DNA of 64,000 nt, from positions 1 through 64,000 of the forward strand of contig CAZFEC010000010.1 in assembly GCA_964517435.1 (NCBI GenBank), written 5' to 3'. Both the position numbers and the translations under genes were made by a program. The stretch is from BS150m-G50 sp964517435 (GTDB lineage: Bacteria > CAIWAD01 > BS150m-G50). The notes below the pieces were generated by a model. It was not told the origin of the DNA, searched no databases, and worked only from the letters and a program-made list of their open reading frames with translations. The stretch's first letter is position 1; every line of letters begins with the position of its first letter. Positions 18,128-26,047 of the stretch are shown here, piece after piece.

Positions 18128-19510
18128 ATGAGTGTTCGTTCAAGTCAGATGCAGTTGGCAATGACGCTGGCTGCCCTGTTGTTCTGCTCAAGCTGTTTCA
18201 CCGGTTGTGCCGAAGACGATAGTGAAGTAAACGATCTCGACAGCGTTTTCTTTCATGGCAGCGTTGCGGAGATGGTGATTGCAGTCTTGAATGATGATAA
18301 CAGCGAGATAAGCCGCGTCACAGTCAGTGAAAACCCGGGATCTTTTGATATCGCCTTGCCGATCGGCGACAATTATCGACTCTACTTCATCGCCAATGAC
18401 GGTATGACCAATATCGCCATCTGTCCACTCTACGATGGGGCGACAAATGTTTTCGTCATGGAAGAGGGCATGATAATTGATCTCGGTCTGGTGGATACGT
18501 CGACCGGAATCGCGCTGGCCGCCAATAGTCCCCTCGATCAGGGGGCCGGAGATGGAGGCGAAAATACTGTTGTCCCGCTGGCATTTCAGCTGGCTGGTGG
18601 GTGGGAAGGGAACTCCATCGCTTCGATAGAGGAGGGTATTCCCTGGTGGATGCGTGGCTTTATCTCCTTTTATACGGATGGTGATTGTTTCGGCATCCTC
18701 GATGAGTACGACAGTGATCCGGATACGATCCGGTGTTCTGATATTAATGATTTTGCCCTGGAGGAGATCGCGGTAGATCTGGATCAAACCGTGACGACCC
18801 ACTGTTCAACCTGGGGCGAGGGTTGGCCCGGATCCACGGAGCTGTCAGTCTCTCTCAGAATGGCGGAATCCTACCAGCAGGCGGATATGGAGGGAAATTG
18901 GACTTGCCACAGCCTGGCGGTGGGTGAGGGGGCGCCTTGGTGGGAGAGATTCAGCGGCACCATCGACGCGGAAGGTATTCTGGACGGCGAAGCGGTTGAG
19001 AGCAACGGCAATGTCAATCAGATTTCCGGCGCTTTTACCATGTCCGAAACCGGGATTATAACCAGCCCGGACAGCCCGAGTTACCGGGCAGTCCTTGACT
19101 CGGGTCATACTGTATTCGTCGGTACAGGTAGCTGGAACAGCGGGCCACAGCCGACTACGGAAATGAAAATCGGATTAAAGATGGGGAGTCTTTACTCTCT
19201 GGCGGATCTGACCGGCACCTGGAAGGGTAATGCTCTGGCATCAGGCGCGGTCTGGTGGGAACGCAGCCTCCTGATTGTCAACCCGGACGGTAGCTTTTCG
19301 GCGGAGATTGAGGACAACGACGGCGACACCGATGTTGTCAGCGGCACACTGCAGATCTCTGTAGAGGGGATCATCACTATCGATGGCATCCCCGATTTTG
19401 AAGGGAGTCTGGATGCGGCCAAAACAGTGATGGTCTGGACCGACACCTGGACAACCGGCGATCCAGGCGTAGCTGAGCTGAAGGTGTTCGTGAAAGTGGC
19501 AGCCAATTAA
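18128..19510 (+). CDS. Lipoprotein with three internal repeats
   Basis: I do not recognise a named family. The N-terminus is a lipoprotein signal (MTLAALLFCSSCFTGC) with a lipobox near C27. After a first domain (residues about 40-120, possibly a small beta-sandwich) there are three related units, each opening with a W, then a serine/alanine-rich turn and a WW pair: GGWEGNSIASIEEGIPWW (about 157), EGNWTCHSLAVGEGAPWW (about 256) and TGTWKGNALASGAVWW (about 361). Each unit is about 100 residues and ends in a beta-rich stretch mentioning a second W (CSTWGEGW, GTGSWNSG, WTDTWTTG). The ribosome site TAGGAG precedes the ATG. The next gene follows by 26 bp and encodes a beta-barrel-like protein, so the pair may form an envelope module. 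Confidence 0.7.
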   Translation: MSVRSSQMQLAMTLAALLFCSSCFTGCAEDDSEVNDLDSVFFHGSVAEMVIAVLNDDNSEISRVTVSENPGSFDIALPIGDNYRLYFIANDGMTNIAICPLYDGATNVFVMEEGMIIDLGLVDTSTGIALAANSPLDQGAGDGGENTVVPLAFQLAGGWEGNSIASIEEGIPWWMRGFISFYTDGDCFGILDEYDSDPDTIRCSDINDFALEEIAVDLDQTVTTHCSTWGEGWPGSTELSVSLRMAESYQQADMEGNWTCHSLAVGEGAPWWERFSGTIDAEGILDGEAVESNGNVNQISGAFTMSETGIITSPDSPSYRAVLDSGHTVFVGTGSWNSGPQPTTEMKIGLKMGSLYSLADLTGTWKGNALASGAVWWERSLLIVNPDGSFSAEIEDNDGDTDVVSGTLQISVEGIITIDGIPDFEGSLDAAKTVMVWTDTWTTGDPGVAELKVFVKVAAN

Positions 19511-19536
19511 GACCCGGTTTTCAGTAGAGGATGCCC

Positions 19537-20187
19537 ATGCAGAGGCTATTCCTGCAGATCGTAATCTGTTTGTCAGCTGTTGGCGTGCTGGAACCGGCCT
19601 TGGCGCAATCCAGTTCCGCCTGGGAGATTGGAGTTTACGGCGGTCCGATCGCGGGAAAAGGTGGTTCCCACACCAGCGAGGATGAGGTTGAAATCACCAC
19701 TTCAATCGGCGACGGCTCCGGTGGTGGCTTAAATATCGGGTACAGTTTCGCGCCTGCGCTCACCTTGGTCATGGACGCGGGATTATCTACCAATGACCAT
19801 CTGGTTGATATGTTGGTTCTCTATTATGATGAGGGAAACAGCATTGAGGAAACAACTGAACTGTTCTTCCTGAACTGCAATGTTCTGGTAAGCCTCTGGC
19901 AGGATTCTCTCGCCCCCTTTATAACGGCAGGTGCCGGTTGGATCGCCTTCGTTGATGTCGCTTCACCAGCGCTGAACTTCGGTTGCGGGTTAACGTGGAG
20001 GATTTCAGAAAAGGTATCGCTGAGATTGCAGGCGCGCCAATATAGAACGGAACTGGACGGTTCGATCGCTCGGGTCTATACGGAGTATCAGTTCGGCGAA
20101 ATCTACATCTGGGAGGAACAGATTCCCTTCAAGGACGATCTCCGCTTTCAGGAGCTGCGCGCTGAGCTGGTTATGCGGTTCCCCTGA
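19537..20187 (+). CDS. Outer-membrane beta-barrel-like protein
   Basis: A 216-residue protein with a cleavable signal peptide (LFLQIVICLSAVGVLEPALA, cut before QSSS). The rest alternates polar and hydrophobic residues with many glycines and aromatics (GSGGGLNIGYSFAPALTLVM), in the style of small outer-membrane beta barrels. An ATG at 19537 has AGAGG six bases upstream; the ATG at 19531 abuts it and is less likely. It follows the repeat lipoprotein closely and is probably cotranscribed. Function unknown. Confidence 0.65.
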   Translation: MQRLFLQIVICLSAVGVLEPALAQSSSAWEIGVYGGPIAGKGGSHTSEDEVEITTSIGDGSGGGLNIGYSFAPALTLVMDAGLSTNDHLVDMLVLYYDEGNSIEETTELFFLNCNVLVSLWQDSLAPFITAGAGWIAFVDVASPALNFGCGLTWRISEKVSLRLQARQYRTELDGSIARVYTEYQFGEIYIWEEQIPFKDDLRFQELRAELVMRFP

Positions 20188-20256
20188 TGCCGGCGGGAGC
20201 GGCGCGTGAACTGACATCCCGCAGGAATCGGTCCATATCCGGTGAGGGTGGCTAAG

Positions 20257-20328
20257 ATGATCGCTGTCATTGAAGAACAGGTAAACAACACAGCAGGTGA
20301 TAAGATGTTGAGAATTTATGCAGAGTAA
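20257..20328 (+). CDS. Possible 23-residue leader ORF
   Basis: A short frame (MIAVIEEQVNNTAGDKMLRI then three residues and TAA) with GGTGAGGG upstream of its ATG. It overlaps the first 11 bases of the following beta-barrel-like gene, whose own ribosome site is weak, so translation could be coupled. No homology can be argued at this size, and it may not be a real gene. Confidence 0.25.
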   Translation: MIAVIEEQVNNTAGDKMLRIYAE

Positions 20329-21016
20329 GTCCACTTGCGGATCGGTCGTCATTCTCCTTTTCCTCTTCGCGCTTTACGGAACTGCTGAAGGAGTTGAGTA
20401 TAAGTATGACGGCTCCGGTAAATGGCGACCAGGGTTTGGACTGGGTTATGCGTTCTTCGCGATGGTGGATACGGATTTGAACAAGGATTGGCCTAAAGAA
20501 GCAATTTACAGCTTCGTTTCCCCTGCCGGTATGGCTTTTCACCTCGAACTGACCCACTCCCTCATGTCGAATCAACGTTTGTCGGCAGGCTATGGACTGG
20601 GGTATGCGCTGCTCAACACCCGTGAAACGGATACGAGCAACAGCTTAAGCATCTGGACGCCTGAAGGGCAGCGGAGCAGGTCCTCGGTTTCCGGCAGTAT
20701 CATTACGCCGGCACTGCTGTTCAGGGCTAGGAAAAGGGTGCATGAACTGGAGATAAACCTGGGTGTCACCCTCGCTTTTCTGGAATCGGAGATAGCAAAT
20801 CAACTAGACCAACCGCCAACGGTAACGCGGAACCGGAGTACTTCATTCGGGCTGACTATGGGGGGAGGTTACAACCTGAATCTAGGCTCGCACTTCATCT
20901 GGCGAGTAATCCTCCTGGAGAGCAGGCTCTATTTTAACAATAATCTGGGATTGCCGGATTTCGGCTCGATCTTCCTCATCCAGCGAATTGGCTCCGAACT
21001 CGTCATAGCTTTGTGA
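20318..21016 (+). CDS. Outer-membrane beta-barrel-like protein
   Basis: A 232-residue protein of unknown role. A signal peptide (VVILLFLFALYGTAEG) is followed by glycine- and aromatic-rich alternating strands: WRPGFGLGYAFFAMVDTD, LSAGYGLGYALLNT, ITPALLFRARKRVHELEINL, TMGGGYNLNLGSHFIWRVIL, ending IQRIGSELVIAL. The pattern suits an eight- to ten-stranded barrel. It is distinct in sequence from the protein encoded upstream. The ribosome site is weak and its start lies inside a possible 23-residue leader frame. Confidence 0.65.
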   Translation: MQSKSTCGSVVILLFLFALYGTAEGVEYKYDGSGKWRPGFGLGYAFFAMVDTDLNKDWPKEAIYSFVSPAGMAFHLELTHSLMSNQRLSAGYGLGYALLNTRETDTSNSLSIWTPEGQRSRSSVSGSIITPALLFRARKRVHELEINLGVTLAFLESEIANQLDQPPTVTRNRSTSFGLTMGGGYNLNLGSHFIWRVILLESRLYFNNNLGLPDFGSIFLIQRIGSELVIAL

Positions 21017-21124
21017 TTCACAACTGGAAGAATAAGCCTCGAAAGATCTCATCAACCTCAGGATAGCCGATTGCATCTCACTCCGCTTCTCCCTATTTTC
21101 CTTTAAGACTAAGTCGAGTGTGCG

Positions 21125-21859
21125 ATGAAGATCTATCACAGCATCATTCCATTAATGCTCCTTCTACTGAACGCCGCTTGTACCGGCGCGCAACGTGACG
21201 CCGGCACCTGGTGGCAGAATGCGGCCGCGGACATGGTGGCTAAGCAGATCGAGGCGCGGGGTGTCGCCGATACTCTGGTGTTGAAGACGATGCGGGAGAC
21301 GCCGCGGCATCTCTTCGTGCCTCGCCACCTGCAGCGCAGCGCCTACAGCGACCGGCCGCTGCCCATCGGCGAGGGGCAGACCATCTCGCAACCCTATATC
21401 GTCGCGCTGATGACGGAGCTGCTGCAGCTGACCGGTGCGGAGCGGGTGCTCGAAATCGGGACCGGCTCCGGCTACCAGGCGGCGATACTGGCGCCGCTGG
21501 CGCGGGAGGTCTACACGATCGAGATCGTGGAGGTGCTGGCCGACAGTGCGACCGCCCGGCTGGCCCGCCTGGGTTACGACAATGTGACCGTGAAATGGGG
21601 GGACGGCTATCGCGGCTGGCCCCGCTACGCGCCGTTTGACCGGATCATCGTGACCGCCGCACCGGATGAGGTGCCGCCTGCCCTGGTCGAGCAACTGGCA
21701 CCCGGCGGCATCCTGGTGCTGCCGGTGGGAGTTTATCATCAGCAGCTGCGGACCCTCACCAAGAACGCCGCCGGCGTGGTGACGGAGCGACCGGTCATCC
21801 CGGTCCGCTTCGTGCCGATGGTGCATCCGACCGAGGTGATTCCGGAAGAGAGGGAATGA
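21125..21859 (+). CDS. pcm: Protein-L-isoaspartate O-methyltransferase
   Basis: Repairs isoaspartyl residues in damaged proteins using S-adenosylmethionine. Family motifs are clear: MRETPRHLFVPRHLQRSAYSDRPLPI, the substrate loop IGEGQTISQPYIVALM, the SAM motif VLEIGTGSGYQAAIL, and APFDRIIVTAAPDEVPPALVEQL followed by GGILVLPVG. The first 20 residues form a lipoprotein-type signal (LMLLLLNAACTG), so this copy may be exported and lipid-anchored, unlike cytoplasmic E. coli Pcm. Length 244. Its stop overlaps an ATG for the broken ASCH gene. Confidence 0.93.
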   Translation: MKIYHSIIPLMLLLLNAACTGAQRDAGTWWQNAAADMVAKQIEARGVADTLVLKTMRETPRHLFVPRHLQRSAYSDRPLPIGEGQTISQPYIVALMTELLQLTGAERVLEIGTGSGYQAAILAPLAREVYTIEIVEVLADSATARLARLGYDNVTVKWGDGYRGWPRYAPFDRIIVTAAPDEVPPALVEQLAPGGILVLPVGVYHQQLRTLTKNAAGVVTERPVIPVRFVPMVHPTEVIPEERE

Positions 21860-22245
21860 TGACCAGATTGAAACGCATGTAGTTCTGGGGGAGCAGTCCG
21901 GATGATGACAACCTGGTTCAGGAAGTGCTGGAGGGCGCGAAGACGGCAACCGTCTGTAAGGCGGATGAGTACGACCTGCCGGAAGGGGACTACGATGACG
22001 GCGGCTGGCAGGTGGGCGAGCTGGTTGAGGTTTATGACCTGCGCGGCAATCTGCGCTGTCTGGTCCGGATAACGGATGTCTACCTGGTCCGGTTCGGCGA
22101 TATTCCGGAACGGTTATGGAAGGCTGAGGTCTGCAAAAGCGCCGCGTACTTCCGCGAGGTCCATCGTGTCTGCTGGCCGGAGTACAACCTGACGGATAAT
22201 TTTGAGATGATGGCCACCCATTTTGAGCTGGTGGAGGTCTGTTAG
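21859..22245 (+). pseudogene. ASCH-domain protein gene with premature amber stop
   Basis: The ASCH domain is a PUA-like RNA-binding fold. From the ATG at 21859 the frame reads MTRLKRM, then TAG (21880-21882), then FWGSSPDDDNLVQEVLEGAK, TATVCKADEYDLPEGD and on to LVRITDVYLVRFGDIPERLW. FWG...LEGAKTATV is the normal ASCH N-terminus, so the stop removes the beginning. Translation could only resume at a GTG (21922) with no convincing ribosome site, cutting part of the domain. I read it as a single nonsense mutation in a once intact ~128-residue gene, cotranscribed with pcm. A sequencing error is possible. Confidence 0.7.
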
Positions 22246-22297
22246 GCGGTCTCCAGAAGAGCGAGCGGTGCGCCTTCGTTTAGCACGTCATTCCCGC

Positions 22298-25243
22298 TCA
22301 CTCCTCCACGATCAACTGGATTGTCTGGTCGCCCTCAGTTGAGCGGGCGCGCCAACTCCCTTTATCCACGGTGATTTCCACCCCGTCGGCGCTGAACCGC
22401 TTCTCCAGCATTTGCGTGCCCTCCTGCTTGAAGGTGACCGCGATGGTTTCGCCGTTCTGCACCCAGAGGTGGGTCACCTTGCCGAAGCTGTGCTTCTCCT
22501 TACTGGTCGGTTCCCCAAGCTGAGTCGCCACCTGGTCGTAGTTCATCTCCAGGGTGATCACGTTGAAAAGTGCGGCGGTGGCGTCGGTGGCGGTGCAGGA
22601 GGTGCCGCTGCAGCCGGCCAGCTCCGCCAGCATCGCCCGGAGATCACTGCCCATCTCGACGGAGGCGGTTACCGTCGGGATATCCGGAAGGACCGGCAGT
22701 GAAGTATCGTCCTTACCGCTTAACGCTTCGTAGATGTGTTCCTCGACCGGCTGGCCGAGACCGCCCGCGGAGTGGGTCGTCATGACCAGCTTGTCGCCCT
22801 TGAAAACCGCGACTACCGTCTCCCGCGGCCAGAGCAGGAACTTGCGCTGCCAGACCAGCGCCCGGTCGGCCAGCTCTTCCAGCTCCAGGATCTGATCCGG
22901 CTGACCGAAGATGCCGATCAGTTCCGCCTCGCTCATGTCGGTGGTGATCCGCTCGAGGTCGGCGCCCATCTTGCCACCTGGAGGCGGACTCACCGCCTCC
23001 AGCACGGCGGGGGGCGCGGGAGCGGCAGTTCCGACACCAACCGCGGCGGGTGCTGCGACGTGGCTCGCTGAGGCGGAGGCTTCCACCTCAACACCAGCCG
23101 CCACTTGCTTCACGATCACCTCTATCTGGCGGCACAGCGTTGAATCGGAACCGGCTTCCACCGTCAGAGCCAGGGCGGGATCTATCGCCAGCAGCTGCAG
23201 GTCGAGACCTTCCGCCAGCAACAGGGAGTCATCGGTCACGGTCACAAACAGACAGGTCGAATCGCCTGCTTCGCCCGTGCCGGTGGTCAACACCTTCTTG
23301 ATCAGCAGATTTTCATTCTCATCCATCAGCAGTGAATCGATATCATGCAGCGCCAGCAGGGACAGCTCGAGGGGATCGCAGTCATCGGTAATCCACACCT
23401 CGCGCAGCAGCCCTTCCTTACCCTCGGCTCCCGGCAGGGAATTGCATTCAGTCGCCAGCAACGTTGACCACTCAAGTGTGTCACAATCGTCAGTAATCCA
23501 CATTTCTTTGATGATTCCTTCACCGGAATCGATCATCACCAGAGAGTCCACACCGGAAAGGATCAGCGTCTGCAGGCCGGTGTCGTAGACCGCACTGGTC
23601 CCACGCGCTTTCTTGATCGCCCATTCGCCGGAGTCGGCCGTCAGGAGGGAGTCGATGTCGGTGCAGATCATAGCGTGCGGCGCGTCCGCTTCAAAAGCGG
23701 TAGAGATCTGTATCCGTTTCACTACCTGGGTTTTAGCGTCGAAACCGGGGAGTGAATCCTCGCTGACGCAGATGAACGAAGCCAGACCGGTGGTGTCGAC
23801 CGCACCGGAGATCGCCAGCTTTCTGAGCATCCGCTCGTCACCGGCGTCCGTCAGCAGCGAATCGACACAGGTCAGGATCAGCGTGCGCATGTCCCCCTGC
23901 TCGGCACCGCTGATCACCAGCGAGTTCAACAACTGGTCGGTCAACTCCTTCCGCAGCAGCGAATCACAACCGGCGAGCCGGGAGGCGTCGATCAGCAGGT
24001 TGTCGTTCTCCAGCAGCGTGACGGTGACGGCGTGTGTTTCCGGCCCTGCCGTCTCCTCCTCGGTGACCATGACCTTTACTCTGACCGGCTCCGCTCTGTC
24101 TTCCCCCGCGATGGCGACGGTGCGCTCCTGCCACTCCGGCAGCAGGCGGCTGCCGATCGGTGTGGTCGCGGCGACCAGGAAGCTGAACGACAAAAGCGCC
24201 AGGGTCAGCGTCAGGCGCAGGCGGCCCCAGCCGCGCTGGTCGTGCCGCCGGGTGAGAATCGCTTCGATCCTGCGTTTAAACAACTTGCGGGTTAAAAGGA
24301 AACCAGCCGAGAGTTCCATTTTTAATCTCCTGCGGGGCAGGGTTTCCGCGATCGCGGTCAGCAGGTTGGCGTAGCGGACCGGATCGGTGGTCGTGTTGAC
24401 CACGATGTTGTCACATGCCTCCTCCGCCAATCGAGCCAGACGCTGGGTGGCGAGCCAGAGTAACGGGTTGAAGAACAGCAACGCACGCAGGACGGCGACG
24501 GTTGTAAGCAGCAGCGGATCGCGGCGCTTTAGATGCGCCAGCTCGTGCAGGGCAATGCTCTCCAGCTCGCCCGGTGCGAGACTGCGGGTCAGATCGACCG
24601 GCAGCAGCACCACCGGCCGGCGAATGCCGAAGGTCAGCGGCGTCAACACCTGGCCGCTGGTAAGCAGCTCGAAGTCGTGCCGGTACTCCAGTCTCCGGGC
24701 GGCGGCGGCGAACGTCGCCCGCAGGCGGGGATCGGTAACGGAACGTGCTGTCCGGCGCCAGTCCCGCAGGCGCAACCGGCCCAGTAGCAGGTTGCCGAGA
24801 AAGACACAGCTGCCCAGCAACAGCAAGGTGCCACCCAGCGCCCAGGGATGCTGCCAGAGGTCAATGGCGGGACGGGCGGGAGGTGCCGGCGGCGGCGCGA
24901 CCAGGGGAGTGACTGCGTTCGTACGTTGTGGTGTGACGATTCGATAGGAATTCGCGCTGACGGTTTGCACGGTCCGGGATTGGTAGTCCGGCAGCAGGCG
25001 GATCTCCATCTGCGGTGCGCCCAGGCGGTCGCTCACCAGGCTGCTGAGCGGTAGCAGCGGCAGCAGGCCGATCACCGCGATCAGCAGCCAGCCGCGAGCG
25101 TCGGCTCCAGAACGTTTAAACCACCAGGTAAGCAGCAACGCGCTGCCCAGCACCAGGGCGGACTGCCAGGTCAGCGACAGCGCCTGTTTGATCAGCAGGT
25201 AGCCGGCCCCGTCGGCCCAGTCGAGGAAGGTTGCGATGCTCAT
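22298..25243 (-). CDS. BlaR1/MecR1-like M56 metallopeptidase with 35-residue repeats
   Basis: Membrane signal transducer that in the family cleaves or inactivates the BlaI/MecI repressor. Helices lie at about 20-40, 50-68, 132-152 and 345-365. The zinc protease motif HELAH is at residues 233-237, followed by the usual RDPLL and EEACDN. The sensor part is unusual: instead of a penicillin-binding-protein-like domain, residues about 427-671 contain seven tandem units of 34-36 residues, each starting D/N-S-L followed by a basic cluster and a hydrophobic run. After an alanine/proline linker come two BamE/SmpA-like segments (MSEAELIGIFGQPDQI, MNYDQVATQLGEPTSKE). Length 981, against about 600 for BlaR1. 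It overlaps the BlaI-like gene by four bases. Confidence 0.85.
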   Translation of the reverse strand: MSIATFLDWADGAGYLLIKQALSLTWQSALVLGSALLLTWWFKRSGADARGWLLIAVIGLLPLLPLSSLVSDRLGAPQMEIRLLPDYQSRTVQTVSANSYRIVTPQRTNAVTPLVAPPPAPPARPAIDLWQHPWALGGTLLLLGSCVFLGNLLLGRLRLRDWRRTARSVTDPRLRATFAAAARRLEYRHDFELLTSGQVLTPLTFGIRRPVVLLPVDLTRSLAPGELESIALHELAHLKRRDPLLLTTVAVLRALLFFNPLLWLATQRLARLAEEACDNIVVNTTTDPVRYANLLTAIAETLPRRRLKMELSAGFLLTRKLFKRRIEAILTRRHDQRGWGRLRLTLTLALLSFSFLVAATTPIGSRLLPEWQERTVAIAGEDRAEPVRVKVMVTEEETAGPETHAVTVTLLENDNLLIDASRLAGCDSLLRKELTDQLLNSLVISGAEQGDMRTLILTCVDSLLTDAGDERMLRKLAISGAVDTTGLASFICVSEDSLPGFDAKTQVVKRIQISTAFEADAPHAMICTDIDSLLTADSGEWAIKKARGTSAVYDTGLQTLILSGVDSLVMIDSGEGIIKEMWITDDCDTLEWSTLLATECNSLPGAEGKEGLLREVWITDDCDPLELSLLALHDIDSLLMDENENLLIKKVLTTGTGEAGDSTCLFVTVTDDSLLLAEGLDLQLLAIDPALALTVEAGSDSTLCRQIEVIVKQVAAGVEVEASASASHVAAPAAVGVGTAAPAPPAVLEAVSPPPGGKMGADLERITTDMSEAELIGIFGQPDQILELEELADRALVWQRKFLLWPRETVVAVFKGDKLVMTTHSAGGLGQPVEEHIYEALSGKDDTSLPVLPDIPTVTASVEMGSDLRAMLAELAGCSGTSCTATDATAALFNVITLEMNYDQVATQLGEPTSKEKHSFGKVTHLWVQNGETIAVTFKQEGTQMLEKRFSADGVEITVDKGSWRARSTEGDQTIQLIVEE

Positions 25244-25635
25244 TGTTGATCCCGCTTTTCATAGGCGGCGATCAGCCGCTTGATTTCCGTCAGCTCCTCT
25301 TCCGGCAGTTCCCGCTCGTCGAGCAGGGTGGCGACCAGCCCGGTCACCGAGCCGTCGAAGGCGCGCTTCAGCAGATCCTGCACGATGCGGCGGTTGGCTT
25401 GTGCCCGCACCACCCGCGCCCGGTAGCGGAAACCGCGTCCCTGGCGGACCCGCTCCAGGTGGCCCTTTTCCAGCAGGATGGAGAGAATCTTGCGTATGCT
25501 GCCGTCGGCCAGGTCGCGGCCCTGCAACCGCAGCGCGTTCTGCATCTCTTCGGTGGACATATCCTCGTGTTCCCAGAGGATACGCATGAACTCCAGTTCG
25601 ACTTCGGTGAAGGTGGGGGATTTGCGACCCGGCAT
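25240..25635 (-). CDS. BlaI/MecI-family transcriptional repressor
   Basis: A winged-helix repressor of 131 residues. The body shows the family pattern: TEVELEFMRILWEHEDMSTE, then LADGSIRKILSILLEKGHLE and the wing RGFRYRARV, with a C-terminal dimerisation part (DLLKRAFDGSVTGLVATLLD). The ATG at 25635 has AGGAGG seven bases ahead; an upstream in-frame ATG gives MLGGV but no ribosome site. It is followed by the BlaR1-like protease with four-base overlap, the usual repressor/protease pair. A palindrome at 25666-25681, between its start and its likely promoter, is the probable autoregulatory operator. Confidence 0.9.
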   Translation of the reverse strand: MPGRKSPTFTEVELEFMRILWEHEDMSTEEMQNALRLQGRDLADGSIRKILSILLEKGHLERVRQGRGFRYRARVVRAQANRRIVQDLLKRAFDGSVTGLVATLLDERELPEEELTEIKRLIAAYEKRDQQ

Positions 25636-25665
25636 GACGCCTCCTAGCATGTTTGTCTCAATATG

Positions 25666-25681
25666 CGAGAATCAATTCTCG
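25666..25681. promoter_or_regulatory. Putative BlaI-type operator
   Basis: A perfect inverted repeat, CGAGAAT-CA-ATTCTCG, 30 bp upstream of the BlaI-like start codon. A related half-site (GATTCTCGG) lies further upstream near 25729-25737. Known Bla/Mec operators are palindromes in the promoter of the repressor gene, so position and symmetry fit; binding is inferred. Confidence 0.6.
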
Positions 25682-26047
25682 TGAGAGTTTATCAAACAGG
25701 AGGAGGGTTGTCAAGGAAAAAGAGAAAAGATTCTCGGAAAAGTGGGAGGGAGAATAGCTGGAGGATTTGGGTTACAAGATAAAATGGCTGAAACGCCTGA
25801 GGTTCAAATGGATGCTCAAAGCCTGGCTTGACGGAGTATACATATATGTTGGGTCAATTTCCCTTAACGTCATTCCCGCGAAAGCGGGAATCCAGGGCCG
25901 TTTAAGAAAAGAGGCGCTATTGTAACCGCATTAACGAGCATTGGTATAAATCCCCGCCCCTGAAGCGAAACCTGTCGGTTTCGAATGCGGTTTCGTACGC
26001 TGCTTCGTATCCGGTTTCGTGACGCGCGGGAATGACGTACCTTTGCC
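25682..26047. repeat. Intergenic region with REP-like inverted repeat element
   Basis: No gene seen. It separates the BlaI-like gene from the end of the hydroxylase operon. It contains an ATTCCCGC-GAAA-GCGGGAAT hairpin at 25872-25891 preceded by CGTC, and a partial opposite copy, GCGGGAATGACGTA, at about 26026-26040, so the ~170 bp between look like one degenerate element. The middle (about 25955-26025) is rich in the motifs GAAGCGAA and GGTTTCG, also found at 34070-34140. Confidence 0.7.

Noticed and set aside
21880..21882. TAG read as pyrrolysine
   Set aside because: No pyrrolysine machinery is visible and the gene family is not known to use it; simple decay is the better explanation.
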